Positions 51,285 to 60,174 of a stretch of 64,000 bases of DNA are shown here, piece after piece (position 1 is the stretch's first letter; each line of letters opens with the position of its first letter). Below the pieces are notes generated by a model. The model was not told the origin of the DNA. It saw nothing but the letters and a program-made list of their open reading frames with translations, and did no database searches. Location of the stretch: positions 68,174 to 132,173 of the forward strand of contig NZ_JAOQJL010000007.1 of NCBI RefSeq assembly GCF_025566965.1, given 5' to 3'. This stretch comes from Blautia_A ammoniilytica (GTDB lineage: Bacteria > Bacillota > Clostridia > Lachnospirales > Lachnospiraceae). The position numbers and the translations under genes are program-made.

Positions 51285-52772
51285 ATGGCAATAAAGGTAT
51301 GTCTGGACGCAGGGCATTACGGTAAATACAACCGCAGCCCTGCGGTTTCGTCTTATTATGAGTCGGACATGACTTGGAAACTTCATAATTATCTTAAGAA
51401 GGAGTTGGAGGCATTTGGTATCGGTGTGGTAACCACAAGGACAAATCAGAATACGGACAGAGCATTGTATGAAAGAGGTGCGGCTTCCAAGGGCTGCAAC
51501 CTCTTTATTTCTGTCCATTCCAATGCTGTAGGCAATGTTGTAAACGAAAATGTGGATTATCCGGTGGCATATGTCCTTTTAAATGGAAGCAGCACGGATA
51601 TTGGTCTAAAGCTGGCAAAGGTTGTGGAGGCAGTGATGGGAACTGCACAGAGTGGAAGAACCGCAACACGTCAGGGTACAAACGGAGAATACTATGGAGT
51701 GCTTCGTGGAGCAAATGCGGTAGGAACACCGGGTATTATTCTGGAGCATTCATTCCATACCAATACAAGAGCAACAAAATGGCTTTCCAGTGACAGTAAT
51801 CTGCAGAAGCTCGCCAAAGCGGAAGCAGAATGTATTGCTTCCTATTATGGAGTAACGAAAAAGGAAGAAACTGCTCTTACAAAGATTATGGGTAACGCAG
51901 TGGCAACGGTGGAGCAGATGACAGCTTATATTAAAGAAAAGAATCCAGATGTTGCACAGTCGGTTGTTGATATGATTCCGCTTTATCTTTTGGAAGGAAA
52001 GGCAGAGGGTGTCCGTGGTGATATTGCCTTTGCACAGTCCTGTCTGGAAACAGGTAATTTTGGATTCTCCGGTTCTGCAGTTACACTCGACCAGAATAAT
52101 TTCTGCGGCATGGGAGTGACTTCAAATGGAATGAAAGGAAATCCCTTTGATACACCACAGCTTGGTATCAGGGCGCAGGTTCAGCATTTGAAAGCCTATG
52201 CTTCCACAGTGGATTTAAAGAGTGAATGTGTTGATCCACGCTTTAAGTATGTCACAAGAGGCTGTGCGGAATATGTGGAGTGGCTTGGACAGAAAGAAAA
52301 TCCAGACGGAAAGGGGTGGGCAGCAGGAGCCGGATATGGTGCAAAGATTATTACAATCTTAAATACAATGATTGGAATTAAGAGCGAGACAACAGAACCG
52401 GAGGAAGTCTGGTATCGTGTGCGTAAGACATGGACAGATGCCGCCACACAGAAGGGTGCATTTCACAGTTTGGAAAATGCCAAGAGGTGTGCGGATGAAA
52501 ATGAGGGATATTCCGTATTTGATGAATCAGGTAAAGTGATTTATTCCAATGATACATTTACACCGTATCTTGTGAGAGTATCCATCGAAGATTTGAACAT
52601 CCGCAAGGGTCCGGGAACAGACTACGATAAAACAGGTAAGTACACCGGAAAAGGTGCTTTCACTATTGTGGAAGAAGCAGAAGGCAAGGGTGCGAGCCTT
52701 TGGGGGCTTCTGAAATCTTATCAGAAAAATCGTGACGGATGGATTTCACTGGATTATACCGAGAGGGTTTAG
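51285..52772 (+). CDS. endolysin: amidase_3, glucosaminidase-like and SH3 domains
   Basis: A 495-residue lysin. Residues 1-190 are a zinc N-acetylmuramoyl-L-alanine amidase (CLDAGHYGKYNRSP, then SYYESDMTW with the Glu, FISVHSNA with a His, ILEHSFHTN with the catalytic Glu). Residues 205-370 resemble a glucosaminidase-type domain (DIAFAQSCLETGNFGFSG, NNFCGMGVT). From about 425 there is a bacterial SH3 domain (VSIEDLNIRKGPGTDYDKTGKY). Two activities would cut both peptide and sugar bonds of the wall. The start at 51285 lies nine bases from GGAGG. Confidence 0.88.
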   Translation: MAIKVCLDAGHYGKYNRSPAVSSYYESDMTWKLHNYLKKELEAFGIGVVTTRTNQNTDRALYERGAASKGCNLFISVHSNAVGNVVNENVDYPVAYVLLNGSSTDIGLKLAKVVEAVMGTAQSGRTATRQGTNGEYYGVLRGANAVGTPGIILEHSFHTNTRATKWLSSDSNLQKLAKAEAECIASYYGVTKKEETALTKIMGNAVATVEQMTAYIKEKNPDVAQSVVDMIPLYLLEGKAEGVRGDIAFAQSCLETGNFGFSGSAVTLDQNNFCGMGVTSNGMKGNPFDTPQLGIRAQVQHLKAYASTVDLKSECVDPRFKYVTRGCAEYVEWLGQKENPDGKGWAAGAGYGAKIITILNTMIGIKSETTEPEEVWYRVRKTWTDAATQKGAFHSLENAKRCADENEGYSVFDESGKVIYSNDTFTPYLVRVSIEDLNIRKGPGTDYDKTGKYTGKGAFTIVEEAEGKGASLWGLLKSYQKNRDGWISLDYTERV

Positions 52773-52774
52773 AA

Positions 52775-52819
52775 GCAAGCCGGACAGAGACAACAGGTTT
52801 CTGTCCGGCTGCTTTTTTC
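52775..52819 (+). terminator. strong rho-independent terminator after the lysis genes
   Basis: AGCCGGACAGA (52778-52788) pairs with TCTGTCCGGCT (52800-52810), then GCTTTTTT. It isolates the recombinase genes. Confidence 0.92.
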
Positions 52820-52876
52820 GGCTCCTGACAAGTTTGGACAGAGTGAAAAAAGAGTGGGTGGAAACCGTAGAATTGC

Positions 52877-52917
52877 TTGACTTTACAGGGATTTAGAGTG
52901 ATTTATATACTACCAAA
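52877..52917 (+). promoter_or_regulatory. probable promoter of the recombinase genes
   Basis: TTGACT at 52877-52882 is followed after 17 bases by GATTTA within AGAGTGATTTATATACTACC (52895-52914). The same region is 20 of 23 bases identical to 30423-30445, with the same distance to a TTG box (TTGCTA at 30405). The -10 is poor, so an activator may be needed. An AAAGGAG box follows before the 52940 gene. Confidence 0.5.
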
Positions 52918-52939
52918 AACGAAAGGAGTACTTATTTAT

Positions 52940-53356
52940 ATGGTGATTGCAGGAACGATAAATAGAGTAGCTTTTTACTGCAGAGTCAACCATCGTGACA
53001 GAGACTATGAAAAATATCTGGACGATGTAATGAGACGGTTGGAAGAAGAATATGGAAAACAGAAATGGGATTTGCAGATATTCTTTGAGGAAGCTTCAGG
53101 AGCCGACCCGAACAGAAAAGAATTTAATCGTCTGAAAGCGGAAATCGCAGCAAAGAAGATAGATGTGGTGGTTACCATGAGGGCTGCCACGATTGCCCGT
53201 AACTGGGGACAGTTTATGGAGTTCATGCTGATTTGCAGTAAGAAAAATGTGGAAGTGGTGTGTATTGACAAGGTAGAGGATGCGCAGGCCATTTTCCGAA
53301 GAATTCAAGAGTTTAAGAAAAGGTTTTTTGAAGGAAGTGATGTAACGTGCGAGTAA
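52940..53356 (+). CDS. stand-alone serine-recombinase catalytic domain, active serine replaced
   Basis: A 138-residue protein covering only the resolvase N-terminal domain: RVAFYCRVNHRDRDYEKYLDDVMRRLEEEYG, then FFEEASGADPNRKEFNRLKAEIAAKKIDVVVTMRAATIARN. In active enzymes the first motif reads Y-x-R-V-S-T with the nucleophilic serine; here residue 17 is Asn, so it should not cut DNA. The SISRFARN motif of the neighbours is reduced to AATIARN. It overlaps the next recombinase by 10 bases and may act as a partner or directionality factor. Confidence 0.75.
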   Translation: MVIAGTINRVAFYCRVNHRDRDYEKYLDDVMRRLEEEYGKQKWDLQIFFEEASGADPNRKEFNRLKAEIAAKKIDVVVTMRAATIARNWGQFMEFMLICSKKNVEVVCIDKVEDAQAIFRRIQEFKKRFFEGSDVTCE

Positions 53357-54627
53357 AAGTGATTAACAAACGACCAGCTTCGGTCTTACAAAAGAAAAGG
53401 GTTTGTGCTTATGCCAGAGTTTCCACAGACAGCAGAAGACAGGAAGACTCTCTTGAAAACCAGATGGAAACTTATGAGAGAATGATTACCGGAAATCCGG
53501 AATATGAATTTATCGGAGTATTTGCTGATCAGGGCATATCCGGTTATTGTGAGAACCGCCCACAGTTCCAGAGAATGATGGAAAAGGCAAGGGCAGGAGA
53601 GATTGACTTAATTATTACAAAATCCATATCGAGGTTTGCTAGAAATACCGTCACCGTTCTAAAGTTCGCAAGGGAACTGAAGGAACTGGGTGTCGGTATT
53701 TTTTTTGAAGAACAGAACATTAACACTCTATCAGGGGACGGTGAGATGATGCTTGCCGTCCTCGCTTCTTTTGCACAGGAAGAAAGCAGAAGCATGAGTG
53801 AAAACAATAAATGGTCCATTCGGAAGAAGTTTGAGAGAGGAGAAGTGATGATTACCACATCCCGCTTCCTCGGTTATGACAAAAACGAATATGGAGATTT
53901 GATTGTGAACAGAAAGGAAGCGGAAATTGTCAGTCTGACTTTTGACCTTTATCTGCTGAATGTCGGCTCGTCAAGGATTGGGGAGCTGCTTGATTACCTG
54001 GGCGTGAAAACAGTGACGGGAACAACATGGGAGAGCGGGACCATCAATGGGATGCTTTGCAATGAAAAGTACAAAGGGGATTTTCATCTGCAGAAGTATT
54101 ACACCCCTGAAAACAAAAGAAACCATACAAGGAAAAACAACGGAGAAGTGCAGAGTTATTACATTTCGGAAAATCACGAACCAATTGTATCGCCGGAGGT
54201 ATGGGAAAAGGTGCAGGAAGTCAGGGAACAGAGAAAGCGTGACAGGAATATCGGGCAGGACAGCACAATGAAGTTCCAAAACCGCTATCCCTTAAGCGGA
54301 ATGCTGATTTGCCCTTACTGCGGAAAAACACTCCGGCGCAGACAGGTTTACAAGAAGAAAATCCAATGGCTTTGCAGTACCTACATTGAAAAAGGAGTCA
54401 AGGCATGTAAAGGGATAAGGATTGATGATGCCGAATTGCAAGGTTTGAACATTACGGAACAGACAGTGATTGAGGAGGTGGTTAAAAATGGCAAGAAACA
54501 TTACTGTTATACCAGCAAAGCAGATTTTGACTGCGGAATCAGGAACAGCACAGTCAGTGCAGAAATTGAAGATGGCAGCGTACTGCCGAGTGTCAACCGA
54601 CCAAGAAGAACAGTTATTAAGCTATGA
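53347..54627 (+). CDS. large serine recombinase 1
   Basis: A 426-residue site-specific recombinase. The catalytic domain has VCAYARVS26TDSRRQEDSLENQ, then GISGYCENRPQFQRMMEKARAGEIDLIITKSISRFARN. The recombinase domain (FLGYDKNEYGDLIVNRKEAEIV, NGMLCNEKYKGDF) and a zinc ribbon beginning CPYCGKTLRRRQ follow. The zinc domain and coiled coil are shorter than in typical integrases, and the last 45 residues overlap the next gene in another frame, so it may work with recombinase 2 as a pair. GTG start. Confidence 0.88.
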   Translation: MRVKVINKRPASVLQKKRVCAYARVSTDSRRQEDSLENQMETYERMITGNPEYEFIGVFADQGISGYCENRPQFQRMMEKARAGEIDLIITKSISRFARNTVTVLKFARELKELGVGIFFEEQNINTLSGDGEMMLAVLASFAQEESRSMSENNKWSIRKKFERGEVMITTSRFLGYDKNEYGDLIVNRKEAEIVSLTFDLYLLNVGSSRIGELLDYLGVKTVTGTTWESGTINGMLCNEKYKGDFHLQKYYTPENKRNHTRKNNGEVQSYYISENHEPIVSPEVWEKVQEVREQRKRDRNIGQDSTMKFQNRYPLSGMLICPYCGKTLRRRQVYKKKIQWLCSTYIEKGVKACKGIRIDDAELQGLNITEQTVIEEVVKNGKKHYCYTSKADFDCGIRNSTVSAEIEDGSVLPSVNRPRRTVIKL

Positions 54628-55906
54628 GAATCAGGTCAATTATTACACAAATTATATTAGCGAAAATCCTCTTTATGAATATGCAGGGACTTATGCGGAT
54701 GAAGGAATTTCGGGAACCAATACCAAAAAGAGGGATGAATTCAACCGCATGATTGCTGATTGCAGGGCGGGGAAAATAGACATGATTATTACCAAGTCCA
54801 TTTCCCGATTCGCAAGAAATACGCTGGACTGCTTGAACTATGTGCGAGAATTGAAAGATTTAGGGATAGGGATTATTTTTGAAAAGGAAAATATCAATAC
54901 CCTCGATGCAAAGGGCGAAGTGCTGCTGACCATTCTTTCCTCACTGGCACAGGATGAGAGCCGGTCCATTTCAGAGAACTGCACATGGGGAATCCGTAGA
55001 AGGTTTGAAACAGGAAAACACAAAATGAGTACAAAGCGTTTTCTTGGCTACGATACGGATGAAACGGGGAAGCTGGTAATCAACAGGACACAGGAGCCGA
55101 TTGTAATTCGGTTGTATCAGGAATTCCTGGACGGAAAAACAACCGATTACATCAAGAGGATTTTTGAACGAGAAGGCGTGAAAAATTGGGATGGCGGTAC
55201 GAAGTGGCAGTCCACAACCTTAATGAGTATGTTGGAAAATGAAAAATACAAGGGTGATGCCTTGCTGCAGAAAAGTTATACGGTGGATTTCCTCACCAAG
55301 AAACGGACGCAGAACAAAGGGGAAATTCAGATGTTTTATGTGGAGGATGACCATGATGCCATCATTTCAAAGCGGATATGGGAATGTGTACAGCTTGAAA
55401 TAAAACGCAGGAAAAAGTATCTGGAGGAGCATGGGACAAACTCCTATTCCCACCGGCCGGAAAGCAATCCATTTGCATCCAAGATAATTTGTGGAGACTG
55501 CAATAAGGTTTTTGCACGGAAAGGCTGGCGGAGCAGCACGGGTGTTGACCGTAAGGTATGGCAATGCAGTGAACGGTACAAGGTCAAAGGAGTCATGGGA
55601 TGTGTCAATCGCCATGTGGAGGAAGAAACGCTGATAAAGGCTTATCTGATGGCTTGGAACGCATTGGTGGAGAACCGAGAGGATTTCATGGAGCAGTGGA
55701 CAGAACAGCTGCAGAGCGAGAACCTATTGGAAGGTTATCGGGCAGAGAAGTTCATAGAATACACCGATGGAGCAGAACCTCTGACAGAGATGGATACGGA
55801 CTTCATGCTGAAAACACTGGACCACATCAAGGTTTTTGAGGATGGAACATTGTTGGTGGTGTTCCTGGACGGAATGGAGATTGAATGTAAAAATGAAGAA
55901 GAGTAA
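54488..55906 (+). CDS. large serine recombinase 2
   Basis: A 472-residue recombinase. The catalytic motif is MAAYCRVS36TDQEEQLLSYENQ, followed by GISGTNTKKRDEFNRMIADCRAGKIDMIITKSISRFARN, the recombinase domain (FLGYDTDETGKLVINRTQEPIVIRLYQEFLDG) and a zinc ribbon (CGDCNKVFARKGW, WQCSERYKVKGVMGC). The C-terminus is VEEETLIKAYLMAWNAL and beyond. ATG 54488 is chosen behind GAGGAGG. It overlaps recombinase 1 by 140 bases. Together they should integrate and excise the prophage. Confidence 0.9.
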   Translation: MARNITVIPAKQILTAESGTAQSVQKLKMAAYCRVSTDQEEQLLSYENQVNYYTNYISENPLYEYAGTYADEGISGTNTKKRDEFNRMIADCRAGKIDMIITKSISRFARNTLDCLNYVRELKDLGIGIIFEKENINTLDAKGEVLLTILSSLAQDESRSISENCTWGIRRRFETGKHKMSTKRFLGYDTDETGKLVINRTQEPIVIRLYQEFLDGKTTDYIKRIFEREGVKNWDGGTKWQSTTLMSMLENEKYKGDALLQKSYTVDFLTKKRTQNKGEIQMFYVEDDHDAIISKRIWECVQLEIKRRKKYLEEHGTNSYSHRPESNPFASKIICGDCNKVFARKGWRSSTGVDRKVWQCSERYKVKGVMGCVNRHVEEETLIKAYLMAWNALVENREDFMEQWTEQLQSENLLEGYRAEKFIEYTDGAEPLTEMDTDFMLKTLDHIKVFEDGTLLVVFLDGMEIECKNEEE

Positions 55907-55914
55907 GAAAAGAT

Positions 55915-55951
55915 GCCGATTGGGAGTTGCGATTCCTGATCGGCTTTTTTT
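55915..55951 (+). terminator. rho-independent terminator after the recombinases
   Basis: GCCGAT (55915-55920) pairs with ATCGGC (55939-55944), then seven T. Beyond it, before qatA, the 12-base ATGGTAAAATAA occurs twice, at 55967-55978 and 55987-55998, in the otherwise empty 201-base gap; these may be -10-like sequences for qatA. Confidence 0.8.
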
Positions 55952-56107
55952 CTTGTTCTTTTGAAGATGGTAAAATAAATGGGAATATGGTAAAATAATG
56001 TAGAAATTAAGGTGTTGAGTATTTTTAATATATATAATTATACAAACCGTTACTTGCTACAGTTATTAGTGAGGATATGAATTGAAATTAATGAAGGGGT
56101 TGAAGAT

Positions 56108-57985
56108 ATGATTTTATCTGATAATGAAACCAAAGTTGATTTACTTAATAATGAAGCAATAGCAAAGACAATAGTTTCTCTTATTAAGGATAGTAAAGAA
56201 CAACCGATTTCTATCGGTATTCATGGGGACTGGGGTGCTGGTAAATCCAGCATTCTTGAAATGGTAGAAAATGAAGTGAAACTGGCTTCTTCAGTGTCAG
56301 GAAAGAAGTATTCTTGTATCCGATTTAACGGTTGGAAACACCAGGGATTTGAAGACTCAAAAGTAGCTTTGATGAGTTCTATTATTTCAGAGCTTGAGAA
56401 GAAAGAGAAACTTGGCGTTAAGTCTGGGGAAATATTAAAAAAACTGTGGAAAAATATAAATTGGATGACTGTTGCTAAGACTGCGGGTAAAACCGCTTTA
56501 GGAATTGCGACAGGTACAGCACCGCTTACGTTATTATCTTCAACAATGGATATTTTAAAATCAACCGTAACTACAGAAGAGGGAATTGCTGGAGCAATTG
56601 AATCTATTGGAGGTTATTTAAGTGACGCAAAAATCACAGAGGACATATCAAGTAATAAAGAATTTTCAGAGTTTCAGGAAAATTTTGCCGAACTGCTAGA
56701 AGATGCAGCTATTGAGAAACTTATTGTTTTAATTGATGATCTTGACAGATGTTTACCTGATGTGGCGATTAATACGTTAGAGGCTGTAAGACTGTTTATG
56801 TTTACGGAAAAAACAGCATTTGTAATTGCAGCAGACGAGGGAATGATTCGCTATGCGGTTAAAAAACATTTTCCCGATGCAACAGATGAAAATAAGTTTA
56901 ATGCAGGTGAGGCCTTTGCAAATAAGTATTTGGAAAAGTTGATTCAAGTTCCGTTTAGAATTCCAGCATTAGGTGAGGTAGAAGCGTGTATATACATAAT
57001 GCTTCTTATGGTGGGTTCTGTTTTGCCAGATGAAAATGAAAACTATAAAAAGCTGAGAGAAGAGGGATTATCTAGAATCAGAAAGCCTTGGAATGTAGAA
57101 AGTCTTACGGTTGATGACGTGAAAGAAATTCTTGGAAATGATTATGAAAAGTCATCGAAGGAAGTATTAATTGCCACTCAAATATGCCATTTATTAGCAC
57201 AAAATACAGATGGAAATCCTAGAAAGATAAAAAGGTTTGTAAATATGCTCTTGTTACGTTATGAGATTGCTAAGAATCGTGGCTTTGGAGACGAACTGGA
57301 ACTTGCGATTTTGGCAAAGATGATGTTGGCAGAATACTATGAACCAGATTTTTATAAGGCATTACCTAATCATTTGGATTCTGAAGGGAAATGGGATGAA
57401 GTTCCTGAAATACTAGCTGATATAAAAACTATGGTCGAAGATAAGAAAACAGTAGAAGCAAAAGAGCGATGGTATGATTTAAACAAGATTTGGAAGTGGA
57501 TTACTACAGAACCAGAAATTACAGATAAGGACTTAAGACCGTATTATTATGCATGTAAAGAAAAAATGGATTATTTTTCAGGTAAAACTTCTAAAAATGA
57601 TCTATCAGAAATAGTTGAGCTACTTTTTAGAGATGAAATGATTATTGTAGGTCGTGTTGAAGATTTGAAAAATTTGACAAATCAAGAATCAGATCAAGTG
57701 TTCGGAATTGTTGCTCAAAAAATTATGGAAAAAGGGCAATTTGATATGAAACCAAAAGGGATTGATGGTTTGATTGTATTGGTACAGAATAAGCCGGAAC
57801 TCCGTAAAAGTTTAGTTGATTTTATAGATGCTATTCCTGTAGATAAGGCTGGAGTGTGGATTATACATGGCTGGGATAAAGCAATTCCAAAAGATTGTGA
57901 TGAAAGAAAAGGAGTAAATCAATATTTTGATAAATTGAAAAGCAGTGGGACGGCAATTGTTAAAGCAGCTTTAAAGAAGATGTGA
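56108..57985 (+). CDS. qatA: QatA, KAP-family P-loop ATPase
   Basis: A 625-residue KAP ATPase, the first gene of the four-gene Qat anti-phage system. Walker A is HGDWGAGK46SSIL, and the Walker B is LIVLIDD211LDRCLPD. An inserted hydrophobic stretch (about 118-160, TAGKTALGIATGTAPLTLLSS) between them is typical of KAP proteins, which often have membrane segments there. NTDGNPRKIKRFVNMLLLRYEIA is the sensor/lid region. It is AT-richer than the prophage, suggesting separate origin. QatB follows after 12 bases. Confidence 0.9.
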   Translation: MILSDNETKVDLLNNEAIAKTIVSLIKDSKEQPISIGIHGDWGAGKSSILEMVENEVKLASSVSGKKYSCIRFNGWKHQGFEDSKVALMSSIISELEKKEKLGVKSGEILKKLWKNINWMTVAKTAGKTALGIATGTAPLTLLSSTMDILKSTVTTEEGIAGAIESIGGYLSDAKITEDISSNKEFSEFQENFAELLEDAAIEKLIVLIDDLDRCLPDVAINTLEAVRLFMFTEKTAFVIAADEGMIRYAVKKHFPDATDENKFNAGEAFANKYLEKLIQVPFRIPALGEVEACIYIMLLMVGSVLPDENENYKKLREEGLSRIRKPWNVESLTVDDVKEILGNDYEKSSKEVLIATQICHLLAQNTDGNPRKIKRFVNMLLLRYEIAKNRGFGDELELAILAKMMLAEYYEPDFYKALPNHLDSEGKWDEVPEILADIKTMVEDKKTVEAKERWYDLNKIWKWITTEPEITDKDLRPYYYACKEKMDYFSGKTSKNDLSEIVELLFRDEMIIVGRVEDLKNLTNQESDQVFGIVAQKIMEKGQFDMKPKGIDGLIVLVQNKPELRKSLVDFIDAIPVDKAGVWIIHGWDKAIPKDCDERKGVNQYFDKLKSSGTAIVKAALKKM

Positions 57986-57997
57986 GGTAATTAATAA

Positions 57998-58816
57998 ATG
58001 GGAACATCAACACATAATGGAGGACAAAAAGGTGGAACACCTTTGGTACCGTCATGGTTAGAGCAACCAGATGTAAATCCACAAAATGAAAATGGACTTG
58101 GTCCCGATGGTAGTCAAATTCCACCAGTGGGTGATGTGGATCGCTTTAGAACACCACGAGGAGAGTTCACGAGGTATATAAATTCAGGAGGACGGGATAG
58201 CAGTTTAGGCCGTAAAAGTGTCTCTAATTACATAAGAAATTCTTTGGGTGGTAGTTCAAATGCGACACAGAGAATGGGAGCTGCTAGAAGCAGTTCTGCA
58301 AGATTATTAAATGTTGCAGGTGTATTTGCTTCAGGTGGTGCAAGGGCTGTTGAACAGTATCTTTCTATAGAGAATCTCTCACATAAGACAGCTAGTGACG
58401 CATTTATAGCTATTACAGACTTTATCTGTCCAGATGGGGGACCACAAGATGAAGGCATTGCGAGGTCGGCTTATATTTCCGCAATCGAAGAATCACCAGA
58501 AATAGCTACAATTAAATTTGAGGATTTGACTTCAGAGCAGATTATGGTGATTGTGGAACGCACCATGGCAAATGCGATATTTAATAGAATCACGAATGAT
58601 ATTGGTAACAAGATTATATTGTTGCCGCAAGAACGAGCTATATCAGACAGATTAATTGTTCAAATGAAGGATTTTGTTAAGGGTTCTGTATCGGATGCTG
58701 TTATCAATTTAGATATCAAGGCTGGAAATATTCGACAAGGTGATTCTTTAAGAATAGTGGACCGGGTGTATAAGGCAGCGTTTGAAATTATGGTAAGTGC
58801 AGGTGAAAATGAATGA
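57998..58816 (+). CDS. qatB: QatB, core Qat protein of unknown activity
   Basis: A 272-residue protein. The N-terminal 70 residues are Gly/Pro/Asn-rich and disordered in appearance (GTSTHNGGQKGGTPLVPSWLEQ). A segment rich in Ser and Arg (SLGRKSVSNYIRNSLGGSSNATQRMGAARSSSARLL) leads into a helical C-terminal domain. The TPLVPSWL and FTRYINSGGRDSSLGRKSVSNYIR features are what I recall of QatB proteins. No catalytic motif is seen. It overlaps qatC by 4 bases (ATGA). Confidence 0.85.
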   Translation: MGTSTHNGGQKGGTPLVPSWLEQPDVNPQNENGLGPDGSQIPPVGDVDRFRTPRGEFTRYINSGGRDSSLGRKSVSNYIRNSLGGSSNATQRMGAARSSSARLLNVAGVFASGGARAVEQYLSIENLSHKTASDAFIAITDFICPDGGPQDEGIARSAYISAIEESPEIATIKFEDLTSEQIMVIVERTMANAIFNRITNDIGNKIILLPQERAISDRLIVQMKDFVKGSVSDAVINLDIKAGNIRQGDSLRIVDRVYKAAFEIMVSAGENE

Positions 58817-60174
58817 GTCGATATAAATTAAGAGCAAATTATGATATTGAAAATATAGATTCGCAGAAAATGGATGGCACAGTTATTGTTGATGTCCCTA
58901 TGCTTTCTAATGGCGAACTAAACTATGGATTAAGCCACATTAAGAAAAAATTATATGAAGAAAATGTGTATCCCTCTGAAATTGGATTTGATATCATGTC
59001 GCTTGCAACAATGGTTTATATGGCTGATACGCGAATTGAGAGAGTGGTGCATGGACAGGACTCTTGGACGAGAGAAATTGAACTAGAAATACCGGTATCA
59101 AATGTAGAGATATGGGACTCACAGATTCGTACGGTTGAACGTATGTTAAAATTTCTTACAGGAGATTTATGGAAAATTACGTTGTCGAGTAGAGCATGGC
59201 AGTTTAATAATTTGGAGGAAGTAAGAGAAAAATCAAATAAATATGATGAAGTATCATTATTCTCTGGTGGAATGGATAGTCTTATAAGTACCATTAATTT
59301 GATGGAGAATAAGAAAAATACCTTGTTAATAAGTCATGCTGGAGAAGGACTTACTAAAAATGCTCAAAAAAATATTGTGAATAAATTTGACTTGTTATAT
59401 CCAGATGTTTTACATACATGGTTAGATTTGTGGATGGTGTTTCCACGTGATTATATTCCGGCAGGTGGTAATGATAACAATACAAGGAGTAGATCATTCC
59501 TATTTATCGGTTATGCCCTTTTTGCAATGACTGGCATGGATAATATCAATGAACTGTTAGTTCCGGAAAATGGTCTGATTGCTTTGAATGTACCATTGGA
59601 TGAAACAAGAGTAGGTTCATTTAGTACAAGAACAACGCATCCATTTTATCTTTCTTTGTGGAATGAATTATTAGTGGGATTAGGGTTAAATCTATCAGTA
59701 AAAAATCCTTATTGGAATAAAACAAAGGGAGAAATGGCAGGGGAATGTAAAAACAAGGATGTTCTTTATGAGACGATGAAATTATCATTCTCATGTTCTT
59801 CACCAGGAAAAGCAAGATGGAAACAACTCAGTCAACAACATTGTGGTTATTGTGTTCCTTGTTTAATTAGAAGAGCTGCAATGCATAAAGCGTTTGGGGA
59901 TGATGGAACAGTGTATACCGAAACGTCTATTTATGAAATGCAGAATAAAAATGCAGAAGGAATGGGAATTCAATTGCGCTCTTTCCAGTATGCAATAGAT
60001 AAAATAAAACAGGATAGAAATCGTGCTTTATTTTATATACATAAGCCAGGTCCATTACCGCAGGATGATGAGTATTTGAGAGAATTAGCTGATACATATA
60101 TACGAGGATTATTAGAAGTAGATGCTTTTATACAGGATAATTTAGCACAAGAGGATGAGAATAATGATTTATGA
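58813..60174 (+). CDS. qatC: QatC, QueC-like PP-loop enzyme
   Basis: A 453-residue protein. The PP-loop S151-G-G-M-D-S156 is the nucleotide-binding motif of QueC-like (7-cyano-7-deazaguanine synthase) enzymes, and the zinc cysteines C344-x2-C347-x2-C350 (HCGYCVPC) with an earlier Cys (SFSCSSPGK) complete the fold. It is twice the length of QueC, with an extra N-terminal domain of about 140 residues. There are no queuosine synthesis partners nearby. It is known from the Qat system to be needed for defence; its substrate is unresolved as far as I know. Confidence 0.92.
   Translation: MSRYKLRANYDIENIDSQKMDGTVIVDVPMLSNGELNYGLSHIKKKLYEENVYPSEIGFDIMSLATMVYMADTRIERVVHGQDSWTREIELEIPVSNVEIWDSQIRTVERMLKFLTGDLWKITLSSRAWQFNNLEEVREKSNKYDEVSLFSGGMDSLISTINLMENKKNTLLISHAGEGLTKNAQKNIVNKFDLLYPDVLHTWLDLWMVFPRDYIPAGGNDNNTRSRSFLFIGYALFAMTGMDNINELLVPENGLIALNVPLDETRVGSFSTRTTHPFYLSLWNELLVGLGLNLSVKNPYWNKTKGEMAGECKNKDVLYETMKLSFSCSSPGKARWKQLSQQHCGYCVPCLIRRAAMHKAFGDDGTVYTETSIYEMQNKNAEGMGIQLRSFQYAIDKIKQDRNRALFYIHKPGPLPQDDEYLRELADTYIRGLLEVDAFIQDNLAQEDENNDL

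Larger units (their letters stand above)
14743..55951 (+). mobile_element. siphovirus-type prophage, about 41 kb
   Basis: A continuous run of rightward phage genes with every expected module: replication, HNH and terminase, HK97-type portal, protease and capsid, connectors, tail proteins with tape measure, host-lysis genes and large serine recombinases at the right edge. No structural gene is visibly broken, so it may be functional. Attachment sites were not found: serine integrases use short cores that cannot be recognised without an empty site. The left limit is uncertain by about 1 kb. The right limit is placed at the recombinase terminator. Confidence 0.8.
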
